From Candidatus Eremiobacteraceae bacterium (GTDB lineage Bacteria; Vulcanimicrobiota; Vulcanimicrobiia; Eremiobacterales; Eremiobacteraceae): DNA of 64,000 nt. The stretch covers positions 45,333-109,332 of the forward strand of contig DATGJI010000005.1 of NCBI GenBank assembly GCA_035295225.1, given 5' to 3'. The notes under the pieces are model-generated. The model was not told where the DNA came from and did not search any database. It saw nothing but the letters and a program-made list of their open reading frames with translations. The translations under genes and the position numbers were made by a program. Every line of letters starts with the position of its first letter. Within the stretch, counting starts at the first letter, position 1. Shown piece by piece: positions 51,401 to 60,342 of this stretch.

Positions 51401-54264
51401 TTCGCGCGAATCTCGGCGGCGCGACATCGGAGGCAACCGCGTCCGACAGCATCATCTACGTGGCCGGCGACGAGCCGTATTCGTGGGGCAGTGAGAACCA
51501 GTCCGGTCTCAACGTCAAGCTCGACAAGAAGACGTATAAGATCGGTGACACCGCAACCGCGCTCATCGAGTCGCCATATCCGCGCGGTCAACTTTACTTC
51601 GCGGTCGTGCGGCGCGGCGTCATCACGTCGCAGATGTTGCAAGTGAGCGGGAGCGCGCCGCGAGTCTCGTTCCGCGTGACGCCGGACATGCTGCCGAATG
51701 CCGCGGTCGAGGCGGTGCTGGTCCGCCAGGGCGCGGCCCTCGCGAGTCTGGCTTCGGGGAGCCTCGACAGTCTTGCGCGCGCCGGTTTCGCGCCGTTTGA
51801 GACCGATGTGAGCGCGCATCATCTCAATCTCAAACTGCGCTTGGGCTCCGCGACCGTCCAGCCCGGGCAAGAGCAGAGCGTCGCTCTTTCACTGCTCGAT
51901 GCCGACGGGAAGCCGGCGAGCGGTGAATTTGCCGTCATGGTCGTGAACGAGGCGATCCTGCAATTGACCGGCTACCGTCCTCCGGATCTGCTGAAGACGG
52001 TGTTCGCCGATCAGCCGATCTCCACGCGGTTCTCAGATAATCGCGCCGACGTCGTGTTGAGCAAACAGAAACTCGCCGGCGAAAAGGGCTGGGGCTACGG
52101 CGGCGGTTTGAGCAGCGGCGCAGCCGGCACGCGCGTGCGCACGAATTTCCAACCGATCGCGTACTTCAACGGCGCCGTCCGCACCGACGCAGCCGGACAC
52201 GCGCGCATCTCGTTCACGCTGCCCGACGATCTCACGACGTGGCGCGTGATGGCGGTGGCGATCGGTGCGCCCGGATCCGCGGGTGCGCCCGATCCACTGA
52301 CGTTCGGTTCCGGCGACACGACGTTTATCGCAAACAAACCGCTCGTCACGAACGCACTGCTGCCGCAATTCGCCCGCCCGGGTGACGACTTCCAAGGGGG
52401 CGTGAGCATCACGAACTCCACAGGCGCAGTAGCGCAAGCGACCACGACGCTTGCTCTGACAGGGCCGCTGGCGCTCGTCGGGTCGTCGGCGACGCAGACC
52501 GTGAGCGTGCCGACCGGCACGAGCGCATTCCGTTCGGAAATGCGCATAACGGGCCTGGGCACATCCACGGTTCGTTATGACACCCGGCTTGGCGCGTCGT
52601 CCGATGCATTCTCCGTGCCGCTCGACATCGTGGGCAACGCGGTGATGGAGTCGACCGCCGACACCGGCTCGACGCAATCGCGCGCAACAGTACCCATCGA
52701 AGTCGGCACGGATGTGGCCCGCGACGCGGGCGGCCTGGACGTCACGCTCGCAAGTTCGCTCGTGCCTCTTGTCGCCGGCACTGCCGCCGACGCAGGCGAC
52801 TTCGACGACCTACTGCCGTTTGCCGAGCCGGCCGCGAGCCGCCTGCGCATGGTCGCCGACATCGCGGTCATCGAGAAGAAGTACGACCAGTCGATTCTCA
52901 ACGTGGCCGTGACCGGTCAAGCCATTCTCGCCATAAACGAACTCAAAGCGCTCCAGCAGAGCAACGGCGGCATCGCAGAATGCCCGTGCGGCAGCCGTGC
53001 CGCACCGCTCGTCAGCGCGTATGCGGGCTCGGCGTTGGGGCGTGCGAGAGATGCGGGTCTCGCCGTCGATGCCGCGCTCGTGCGCGGCTTGACGGGCTAT
53101 CTGCAATTGAACCTCGCCAATCCGTACGACGACTACTGCAAGTCGGACGCGTGCGCGGCCGAGCTGCGTTTCGCGGACCTGCAAGCGCTCGCCGCGCTGG
53201 GCGACCGGCGAACGGATTTCTTGCCGATGATCTATGCCAACCGCGATCAGTTGGGCGATGCGACCCGGCTCGCGCTCGCGCGCTATCTCTCGCAAACGCC
53301 CGGCTGGGATTCGCAAGCCACGGCGATGAGCGATGCGTTCGAAAAGAACGTCTATATCACCGCGCGCGGCGCGGCGATCGGTCTCGCGCCCGAGTCGCAG
53401 TGGTACGATTCGCAGACGTCGGTGCAGGCGCTGATGCTTCGCTTGCTCGTCGTGCGCTCCGCTCCCACCGATCTGCAAGACAATGCGCTGCGCAGCCTGC
53501 TCGGTATGCGGCGCAACGGCTCGTGGGGCGACACCTTCAACGATGCCGAAGCCCTCGATGCGATCGTCGATTACGGTGCCGCACAGGATCCGGCGCCGGC
53601 CTTCACCGCGATCGCCGCGCTTGGCGGCGCGAACATCGCGAGCGAAACCTTCAACGGGTATGTCCGGCCGCTTCGGAGCGCACACGTTCCGATGGCAACG
53701 ATCCCGGCGGGCAAATCCGAACTCAGCCTGAGCGTGACCGGCACCGGAACGCTGCACTACACGGTCGCGTATCAATACCGCCCGAGCGAGGGCCAACCCG
53801 GCGTCCTCGCCGGCTTGCGCGTGCTCCGCGAAGTGCGCGCCGCGAATCAAGACCAAGTGCTTGCCTCGATCGGACTCAGCGTACCCGCGCAGCCGATCTC
53901 ACTGCCGGCGGCGAACGTCTTCGACGTCGGGCTGCAGATCATCACCGATCACTTCGTGGATCACGTCGTCATCGAAGACCCGCTGCCGGCCGGGTTCGAG
54001 GCGGTCGACGCATCGTTCGCCACGTCGACTCCTTACTTCCAGGCGAAGGGCGACCCGTGGCAGATCGACTACCAGGTGATCGATCGCGACAAGATCAGAG
54101 CCTTCGCCACGACGCTGCCGCCGGGGATCTACGATATCCATTATCTCGTGCGCACTGTGACGCCGGGAACGTTCGTCTGGCCGGGCGCGCGCGCGTACCT
54201 GCTCTATTCGCCTGAAGAATTCGGCCGAACGGCATCCGCGCAACTGGTTGTGACGACCCGATGA
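48481..54264 (+). CDS. Alpha-2-macroglobulin family lipoprotein, thioester motif lost
   Basis: 1927 residues from ATG 48481 (earlier in-frame starts overlap pbpC). Lipobox FAGGC. An Ig-like N-terminal region (IRIIFKSPIVPV...GLADLSGHTL) leads to MG domains with IYTDRQLYQPGETVKIA, the bait-proximal alpha-2-macroglobulin domain (YFNGAVRTDAAGHARISFTLPDDLTTWRVMAVAIG) and a helical TED domain. At the thioester position the protein has LPFAEPAASR (52813-52842), so Cys and Gln of the usual GCxEQ are gone. The C-terminal receptor-like domain ends VTPGTFVWPGARAYLLYSPEEFGR. It is probably a periplasmic protease-trapping protein on the membrane. Confidence 0.92.
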   Translation: MQTIGVAYVPVRRIRIGVFAVLAVAFAGGCAHRAVPLAAVAPLPAPSVAPWIEQISPLGQADTLSQIRIIFKSPIVPVTSIESPATQSVLAKFSVEPALAGHFRLLTPRMVGFQADAAIPMATRVKVTLAAGLADLSGHTLTSDLSWTFNTQPVTLTNLPGTADDGSPQDEPTPSALNPVLKVRANTELDIESLRDHTTLSAKGGTSVPIDVERDTSTPGPDSGDGDTSDSTTAFDASQNSWNYTIAPRSDLAKGTHYSLKFLPGIAPANGNLPSTDTFVGQVVTYSPLALQKTEITGEPNAEGPAGRFVNGIIQLDFNNPLDAASANTNVTVQPAPSDPKSLVYAYDGDNTIGINPAVLSPDTAYTITIHAGLKDQFGQTLDKDVTAHYRSGDLAGDIWAAQDFHIFPIGTGLRLDIATVNLPKSGFRAAYRALTPDDLVWFDPSGSNVSTILPDDSAWSTVPVTGQRNQLVTTSVPIEDRLGSKSGVLAYGIEADTNQYHDDGGTKWRTRQMLGVVQLTDLGVFAQFFPAQAIVRVNHLSDGAPASGATVQIYRSYSSYDSTIGSLTSPCAVGATDATGVARFGSAAIAECMSGYVSTNTDTDQAPDLLTVVRTNTDWSYVRTLSYDGAWQDGLDGDWGQGRPQSRGAIYTDRQLYQPGETVKIATAAFALAGGQLKRETGAQFRVALDDPNGNHSLVGTATADSFGSFSQSLTLAQNQPLGYYALTATGDDGVTITGGFRVARFRAPNFKVALTLDKSYAQAGSTVNATGMSTYLFGAPVQGGKTQVFVTRAQMSPAPKGWDAYSFGPQWFWPDQPPTVTSDVLQANGTVDQSGASSQAVSVAADLPYPMSYRVDLQTTDISNLSVADSQSFTALPSLSLIGLSNDWVATAGKPFSVHVVVVDPDGKPLAGKAVHLDLQSMKYIWAGQIVEGGEAPQDRVIYSSVASTDVTSSDSDQTVSLTAPASGSYRIRANLGGATSEATASDSIIYVAGDEPYSWGSENQSGLNVKLDKKTYKIGDTATALIESPYPRGQLYFAVVRRGVITSQMLQVSGSAPRVSFRVTPDMLPNAAVEAVLVRQGAALASLASGSLDSLARAGFAPFETDVSAHHLNLKLRLGSATVQPGQEQSVALSLLDADGKPASGEFAVMVVNEAILQLTGYRPPDLLKTVFADQPISTRFSDNRADVVLSKQKLAGEKGWGYGGGLSSGAAGTRVRTNFQPIAYFNGAVRTDAAGHARISFTLPDDLTTWRVMAVAIGAPGSAGAPDPLTFGSGDTTFIANKPLVTNALLPQFARPGDDFQGGVSITNSTGAVAQATTTLALTGPLALVGSSATQTVSVPTGTSAFRSEMRITGLGTSTVRYDTRLGASSDAFSVPLDIVGNAVMESTADTGSTQSRATVPIEVGTDVARDAGGLDVTLASSLVPLVAGTAADAGDFDDLLPFAEPAASRLRMVADIAVIEKKYDQSILNVAVTGQAILAINELKALQQSNGGIAECPCGSRAAPLVSAYAGSALGRARDAGLAVDAALVRGLTGYLQLNLANPYDDYCKSDACAAELRFADLQALAALGDRRTDFLPMIYANRDQLGDATRLALARYLSQTPGWDSQATAMSDAFEKNVYITARGAAIGLAPESQWYDSQTSVQALMLRLLVVRSAPTDLQDNALRSLLGMRRNGSWGDTFNDAEALDAIVDYGAAQDPAPAFTAIAALGGANIASETFNGYVRPLRSAHVPMATIPAGKSELSLSVTGTGTLHYTVAYQYRPSEGQPGVLAGLRVLREVRAANQDQVLASIGLSVPAQPISLPAANVFDVGLQIITDHFVDHVVIEDPLPAGFEAVDASFATSTPYFQAKGDPWQIDYQVIDRDKIRAFATTLPPGIYDIHYLVRTVTPGTFVWPGARAYLLYSPEEFGRTASAQLVVTTR

Positions 54265-57200
54265 TCGGGCGACCGAAAAAAGCCGCCGTGAATATCGTCA
54301 TCGGGATCGCGGCGGCGATTGCGTTGTCGGGCGCCGCCGGTTCGAGGCCTTCAGGCGAGACCGGCGGGCCACATCCCTATCCGGCGGTCGCCGCACTGCC
54401 GGCCCCGTCGCTGCCGCCGTGGATCGTCCAGCTGAGCCCGACGCAGCAAGCGGATCCCCTCGCGCAGATCCGCGTGCGCTTCAATGCGCCGGTGATCCCA
54501 CTCGAAGAGATCGAGAGCGCGCAGACGCAGGCCGCGCTGAGTCATTTCACGATCACGCCCAAACTGCCGGGCACCTGGCGATTCGTCACGCCGCGCATGG
54601 TGATCTTCGAAGTGAATCGTTCGATGCCGCTCGCGACGCGTGTCCGCGTCACCCTGACCGCCGGACTCACCGACCTGGACGGCGATCGGCTCGCGCGAGA
54701 TCTTTCGTGGACGTTCAACACCGAACCGATGTCGGTCAGCACGCCCGATCCCGGCCCATATAGCCTGCATCCCGATCTGTACATCGGTACGAGCGCACTT
54801 GCCGACCTCGATTCCCTGCGCCGGCGCGTTCGGATGGTGAACGAACGAAGCGGCGCCGAAATCGCGATCACCGTGGAGCCGCAGCCGTCGAGCAGTCCGA
54901 CCCTTCCTCGGCCGTACCTCAGCCGGATCATCCAACCGCAAGAGCAGTTTCAAGCGACCGACGAAGGCGGCACGTACGATGTCAAGCCGAAAAGCGCACT
55001 GGCAAAGGACACAGCATACCGACTGATCATCGCACCTGGGATTTGGCCCGCATTCGGCAATCTGCCGTCGAGCGTTCGCTACGTCGCGCGGGTGCGGACA
55101 TTTAGCCCGCTCGCGCTCGAATGGTCCGGGTACAACGGGGGGGCAAGCGATCGATATCGCGCGACCCAGCGCTTCGCACAAGGCACGCCGGCGGTCCGAT
55201 TCAACAACGCCGTGGACCCCGATTCGGCAAGGCGGGCGATTCAGATCTTGCCGGCACCGACGCCCCGTCATGGGACTTCGGACGCATTTGAGTTCGGCGG
55301 ACAGAACATAACGCTCGATCCCTGGGCGCTCAAACCTGCCACGAAGTACACGGTCACAATCGGTGCCGGGCTCAAAGACGTGTGGGGTCAAACACTCGGT
55401 AAGGCGATCACCCTGACCTTCACGACAAGCGACATCGCGGCGGATTTCTCGACCATTGCGGGCTGGCGCGTCTACCCCGCGACGCTCGGATTCAAGCTTC
55501 CGGCCAATGTCATCAGTTTGCCGAACGATGCGTATCAGGATTCGTTCAACCCGCTTGCCGCGACAACGCTCGTCTATGCGATGTACGACGGGATGCCGAT
55601 GTACGACTGGAACAACCCCGGTGTCTCACCGCGCGGCCTTCCAAGCATCATGACCTGGCCGGATCTCACCGCCGCGGGCTCCCGAAACACGCAGACCGCG
55701 CTTGACCTCGATCTTAGTCGTCATCTGGGCTCACAGTACGGCGTCCTCGCGTACGGCATGTCGGCAAAGATACCCGGTACGCTCTACGATATGCCCGACT
55801 CCCGCGTGGTCACGTTCGGCCGCATCAACGTGACCAATCTCGGTGCATTCGTGCAGATCATGCCCGGCGAAGCGATAGCGCTCGTGCATAGGCTTAGCGA
55901 CGGAGCGCCGGTCGCGGGAGCGCGTGTGGACCTGTATATCAGACGGAACAGCATGACGGCGAAGCCGCCGACGCCTTGCGCTACGTTCCTCACCGACGGC
56001 GATGGCGTCGGGCGCATCGACGCGCGCTACGCCCGCCGATGCGCGCCGTGGCACGATGTGCAGCGCGGCGAAGAATCGTGGGGACCGGCGATGCTCGCGG
56101 TGGTACGCGCCGGAAGCGATTGGACCGTCGCCGATCTTGGAACGGGCGAATACGGGTCGGATCCGTTCAACTTCGGTTGGGACTCGCAGCCGATCCGCTC
56201 GCTTGGCTCTCTGTTCTCGGATCGCGGTCTTTACCAACCCGGCGAGAAAGCATCGTTCGAAGGCTACGCGTTCTACTTGCAGGACGGAGCGTTGCATCGC
56301 GATGAGGGAACCCGATACGCCCTTCAGCTTCGCTATCCCGATGGCACGACGCACGATCTCGGCAACCGCACCACGGACGATTTCGGCATGTTCGCCGTTG
56401 ACACGGTCGTGCCGGCAAGCGCCGACGTGGGGAACTACACTCTGACCGCCACCAGCCCAGCTGGAGTCGCGCTGACGTGCGATATCACCGTCGCCGAATT
56501 CAAGGCGCCGAATTTCAAAGTGGAGCTGTCCGTCGATAAGCCGATCGTCGTCGCGGGCGGAACCGTCACGGCCGCAGGACAGAGTGACTACCTCTTCGGT
56601 CAGCCGGTCGACGGCGCGCGGACGAGCCTGAACGTCACGCGATCGCAGACGCAGTTCGTGCCGCACGGCTGGGAGACTGCTCCCTATTCGTGGGGGCCGC
56701 AATATTATCCAATGCCGGCGCCGACTCCATCGAATGGAGTATTGGCGACCACCGGCACGACAAACGCGCTTGGCGCGATGCTGCAGACAATCCGGGTCGC
56801 GAACGATCTCCCGTTCCCGATGTCGTACAACGCCGAACTGACAGTGAGCGATGCGTCGAACCTCGCAGTAGCGGCGCACGTTTCATTTGATGCACTGCCG
56901 ACGCCGATTCAGATCGGTATGAACGCCGACTATCTCGTGGCCGCCGGTAAACCGATGCGCGTCGCGATCGTCGCGACGGATATCGCGGGCACGCAACTCG
57001 CAGGTCGCAGCGTCCGCGTGACGCTCTCGAAGATCGCGTGGGATAAGAACGACCGAGCGTATCTGGTGTCCGGACCGGAAGCGCGGATCACGACGCCTGC
57101 GACGCAAAGCGCTCAGGCGCAGCTCATCCCAAAATCGCCTGGTTGGTATCGCCTCTCCGCGAATATCGAGGGCGCGACGTCGCACGCCGGTGCGACCGAT

Positions 57201-60119
57201 CGCGACGTCTGGGTGTACGGCCCCGGCGAAGTGGACTGGGGAAACAGCACCGATACGCGCGGCGTGCAGCTACAGCTCGATCGAAATTCGTACGAACCCG
57301 GAGACCGCGCAACCGTGCTGGTCAAATCGCCGTATGCCGAGGCGGACCTCTATGTCGCCGTCATCCGCCGCGGCACTTTATGGCGGGCATTCGAGCACGT
57401 GAACGGAAGCGCGCCGACACTGTCGTTCAATGTCGATTCTGCGATGGTGCCCGGTGCGCAGATCGAAGCAGTGCTGGTTCGGCGCGACAAACCGATTGAG
57501 TCATTCAAACCGGGAAGCGTCACAAGTCTCGTGCGATTTGGTAGCGCGACGCTTAACGTCCGCTTGGATCGCCGCTATCTTAAAGTCTCTGTCAAGCCGC
57601 AGCTCGACCAGCTGCTGCCGGGCAGCATGCAAACGCTCGAACTGCAATCGAACGATTTTTCCGGCAAGCCCGCGTCAGGCCGGTTCACGGTGGTAGTGGC
57701 CGACGAATCGGTCATTCAATTGACCGGTTACCGCCTTCCGGATCTCGTGCAATCAGTGTACGGAGGGTGGCCGGTCAGCGCGGTCGCGGGCGACAACCGG
57801 CTCGTGACTGACTTGGTGCAGCCGAAAGCGGCCAAACTCGATCAGCCTTCGCCTCCGATGACGCCGTTCGGCGTGCTCGGGCGGGCCGCCACGGCAGATC
57901 AATATGCTGTTCCCGCGATGACGCTCGGGAAAGTCACGGTTGCCAACGGCGGAGCTGCGCAGGGTCCAGCCGCCCCGGTGCGCCTCAATTTCCAGCAGCT
58001 TGCATACTTCAACGGCGACGTTCAAACGGATGCGACCGGGCACGCGCAAGTCTCGTTCAAGGTCCCCGACAATCTGACGACCTGGCGCGTGCTTGTCGTA
58101 GCCGCAGCGCAGACTCCGAGCGATGATCCAACGAACTTTCGCTTCGGCAACGGCGACGCGACGTTCATCGTCACGAAAGCGCTGCTCGCCAACCCGCTTC
58201 TGCCGCAGTTCGCGCGCCCTGGAGACGTCTTTGCAGGCGGGATCGCCACGAACAACACGACGGGAACCGTCGGTACGCTGCTCGTCAACGGCACGCTGAC
58301 CGGCGATCTGTCGTTCGATACGAACGGTCAGGCCAGCCAGACGGTGAGTGCGCAATTCCCGGCCACCGGCGGAACGCAATCAGTGCGTTATCCGATGCTC
58401 GCCGGCGCGATCGGGTCGGCGACCGTCGAGTTCCATATCGCTCTCGGTCCGAACGGCGATGCGTTCCGCGTGCCGTTCACCGTTCGGCCGCTGGACATCA
58501 CGGAGTCGGTCGTCGAAACGGGAGTAACGGCGGCCGAGGCGGCGATCGGGCTCGACGTCGATCCGGCCGTCAATCCGAACGCCGGGGGCTTGCAGATCAC
58601 GATGGCCAGCACGTTGCTGCCTGAGATCATCGTTCCGGCGAAGAACACGTTCCTCTTCGAGTACTTGCCGTTCGCCGAACCGCTTTCGAGCAGGATCATG
58701 GTAGCCGCCGATCTGCAGCTGCTCGGCAAGAAATACGGACAGACCGCCGTGGGCATCGACCCAGTCGCAGAATCAGCGGCCGATCTCATCGCGCTCCAGA
58801 AGCTGCAGCAGATGGACGGCGGCTTTGCCTGGTGGCCGGGCGAGGGTGAGTCGGATCCGCTGCTGACCGGCTATGCTACGCAAGCGCTCGGCCGGGCACA
58901 GCAAGCCGGGATCGTTGTGGACGCCGGTATGGTTTCAGCCGCCCGCGGCTATCTCGAGGCGCGCCTCGAAGATCCGGATCCCCGCGGCTTCTGCAACGGC
59001 AATGATGCGTGCGTTGAACGAATGCGCTTCGAAGCGATGCTCGGTCTTTCGCAACTCGGCGAGACTTCGGACAAACATCTCGACAGCGTTTACAACGTTC
59101 GCGGCGATTTCGACCTGGTGACGCAGATCGAACTAGCGCGCTACATGACGGCATTGCCTGCATGGAAACCAAAAGCCGACGCGATGGCCGCCAAGATCCA
59201 GGAACTCGTCTACGAGACCGGGCGTTATGCCGTGCTCAACGTACCTGACGACATGTGGTGGTTCGATTCCATCACGAAAGGTCAGGCCGAGACGGTCCGC
59301 CTGTACGTCGCAGAGCGCTACGATCCGGCGATCATCGATCGCATGGTGCGCAGTCTGCTCGCGCTTCGGCGCAAGGGATCGTGGGCGAACACCTACGACG
59401 ATGCGCAAGCGTTGAACGCGCTCATCGACTATGCTGCGCTCGAACCGGAACCGCCGGCGTTCTCGGCGACGGCAACGCTTGCCGACAAGCAGGTCGCTTA
59501 TGCACCGTTCCGAGGCTACAAGAATTCGGTGCAGGACAGCTTCGTGCCGATCGCTCAGATGCCGCGCGGCCCGAGCGTGCTGTTGCTGCATAAGGACGGT
59601 ACAGGCACGCTGCACTACATCGTATCGTACTCGTATCGACTGAGCGGCGCGCAGCCGGGAATCGAAGAGGGATTGCTCGTCACGCGCGACGTGCGCGCTG
59701 CGGGCAGCAGCGCCGTCATAACGCACATGGGCTTGGCGAAGCCGTCGAGCGCGACGTCGCTGCCCGCCGCTCGGGTCTACGACATCGGCCTCACGATCGT
59801 AGCCGATCATCCCGTGAATCAAGTCGTGATCGTCGATCCGCTGCCCGCGGGCATGGAGGCGGTCGACACGTCATTTGTCACGACGCCGCAATCGCAGACG
59901 GCGATGGCGGGTTCGTGGCAGATCGACTATCAGCAGATCCATGCAGATCGTGTGGTCGCGTTTGCAAACTACCTCGCGCCAGGCGTCTACACGATGCACT
60001 ATCTCGCCCGGACGGTCACGCCCGGTTCCTACGAATGGCCTGGGACCCAAGCCTTCTTGGAATATGCGCCCGACGAGTTCGGCCGCTCGTCGTCTTCGTC
60101 GCTGACGGTAACGCCATAG
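54261..60119 (+). CDS. Second alpha-2-macroglobulin family protein, thioester motif lost, not lipidated
   Basis: 1952 residues, ATG 54261 overlapping the first gene's stop as ATGA. The N-terminus has a signal-like AVNIVIGIAAAIALSGAAGS without a lipobox Cys, so export without lipidation is likely. Layout and order equal the first paralogue: LFSDRGLYQPGEKASFEGYA, YFNGDVQTDATGHAQVSFKVPDNLTTWRVLVVAAA, QMDGGFAWWPGEGESDPLLTGYATQALG in the TED, and TRTVTPGSYEWPG-like closing. At the thioester site stands LPFAEPLSSR (58665-58694), also without Cys or Gln. The pair clearly arose by duplication. Confidence 0.92.
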   Translation: MIGRPKKAAVNIVIGIAAAIALSGAAGSRPSGETGGPHPYPAVAALPAPSLPPWIVQLSPTQQADPLAQIRVRFNAPVIPLEEIESAQTQAALSHFTITPKLPGTWRFVTPRMVIFEVNRSMPLATRVRVTLTAGLTDLDGDRLARDLSWTFNTEPMSVSTPDPGPYSLHPDLYIGTSALADLDSLRRRVRMVNERSGAEIAITVEPQPSSSPTLPRPYLSRIIQPQEQFQATDEGGTYDVKPKSALAKDTAYRLIIAPGIWPAFGNLPSSVRYVARVRTFSPLALEWSGYNGGASDRYRATQRFAQGTPAVRFNNAVDPDSARRAIQILPAPTPRHGTSDAFEFGGQNITLDPWALKPATKYTVTIGAGLKDVWGQTLGKAITLTFTTSDIAADFSTIAGWRVYPATLGFKLPANVISLPNDAYQDSFNPLAATTLVYAMYDGMPMYDWNNPGVSPRGLPSIMTWPDLTAAGSRNTQTALDLDLSRHLGSQYGVLAYGMSAKIPGTLYDMPDSRVVTFGRINVTNLGAFVQIMPGEAIALVHRLSDGAPVAGARVDLYIRRNSMTAKPPTPCATFLTDGDGVGRIDARYARRCAPWHDVQRGEESWGPAMLAVVRAGSDWTVADLGTGEYGSDPFNFGWDSQPIRSLGSLFSDRGLYQPGEKASFEGYAFYLQDGALHRDEGTRYALQLRYPDGTTHDLGNRTTDDFGMFAVDTVVPASADVGNYTLTATSPAGVALTCDITVAEFKAPNFKVELSVDKPIVVAGGTVTAAGQSDYLFGQPVDGARTSLNVTRSQTQFVPHGWETAPYSWGPQYYPMPAPTPSNGVLATTGTTNALGAMLQTIRVANDLPFPMSYNAELTVSDASNLAVAAHVSFDALPTPIQIGMNADYLVAAGKPMRVAIVATDIAGTQLAGRSVRVTLSKIAWDKNDRAYLVSGPEARITTPATQSAQAQLIPKSPGWYRLSANIEGATSHAGATDRDVWVYGPGEVDWGNSTDTRGVQLQLDRNSYEPGDRATVLVKSPYAEADLYVAVIRRGTLWRAFEHVNGSAPTLSFNVDSAMVPGAQIEAVLVRRDKPIESFKPGSVTSLVRFGSATLNVRLDRRYLKVSVKPQLDQLLPGSMQTLELQSNDFSGKPASGRFTVVVADESVIQLTGYRLPDLVQSVYGGWPVSAVAGDNRLVTDLVQPKAAKLDQPSPPMTPFGVLGRAATADQYAVPAMTLGKVTVANGGAAQGPAAPVRLNFQQLAYFNGDVQTDATGHAQVSFKVPDNLTTWRVLVVAAAQTPSDDPTNFRFGNGDATFIVTKALLANPLLPQFARPGDVFAGGIATNNTTGTVGTLLVNGTLTGDLSFDTNGQASQTVSAQFPATGGTQSVRYPMLAGAIGSATVEFHIALGPNGDAFRVPFTVRPLDITESVVETGVTAAEAAIGLDVDPAVNPNAGGLQITMASTLLPEIIVPAKNTFLFEYLPFAEPLSSRIMVAADLQLLGKKYGQTAVGIDPVAESAADLIALQKLQQMDGGFAWWPGEGESDPLLTGYATQALGRAQQAGIVVDAGMVSAARGYLEARLEDPDPRGFCNGNDACVERMRFEAMLGLSQLGETSDKHLDSVYNVRGDFDLVTQIELARYMTALPAWKPKADAMAAKIQELVYETGRYAVLNVPDDMWWFDSITKGQAETVRLYVAERYDPAIIDRMVRSLLALRRKGSWANTYDDAQALNALIDYAALEPEPPAFSATATLADKQVAYAPFRGYKNSVQDSFVPIAQMPRGPSVLLLHKDGTGTLHYIVSYSYRLSGAQPGIEEGLLVTRDVRAAGSSAVITHMGLAKPSSATSLPAARVYDIGLTIVADHPVNQVVIVDPLPAGMEAVDTSFVTTPQSQTAMAGSWQIDYQQIHADRVVAFANYLAPGVYTMHYLARTVTPGSYEWPGTQAFLEYAPDEFGRSSSSSLTVTP

Positions 60120-60120
60120 A

Positions 60121-60172
60121 TGTGGGGCGGGCATCTATGGCCCGCCGGCGGACCGTAAAGGTCCGCCCTACA
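60121..60172. repeat. Family A palindromic unit, 52 bp
   Basis: TGTGGGGCGGGC-ATCTAT-GGCCCGCC is followed by GGCGGACC-GTAAA-GGTCCGCCCTACA. The unit starts one base after the stop codon of the second alpha-2-macroglobulin gene. Length and layout equal the 8561 and 19090 units; the left end carries one change (TGTGGGG). Confidence 0.92.
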
Positions 60173-60190
60173 TCGGCCGTTCACATGTCC

Positions 60191-60252
60191 GAAGGGGCCG
60201 ACGCTAGTCGGCCCGCGTTATGTTTGCCGGGCCGACTAGCGTCGGCCCCTTC
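60191..60252. repeat. Family B perfect 25-bp inverted repeat
   Basis: Arms GAAGGGGCCGACGCTAGTCG... (60191-60215) and its exact inverse (60228-60252), loop of 12 nt. The remaining bases to the next gene (60253-60342) show nothing else that I can support. Confidence 0.92.
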
Positions 60253-60342
60253 AGAGAGTCGATGAGTCCCCGCCGAAAAATCAGGCCATCTTCAAATCAC
60301 ATGAAGTAGGGCAAGCGGCGGGAGTCCGCGTAGCAGGTAAGC

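Noticed and set aside
52981..53010. A thioester-like CPCG segment in the first macroglobulin's TED domain
   Set aside because: The cysteines lie about 60 residues after the normal thioester site and are not followed by E-Q. The aligned thioester site is LPFAEP.
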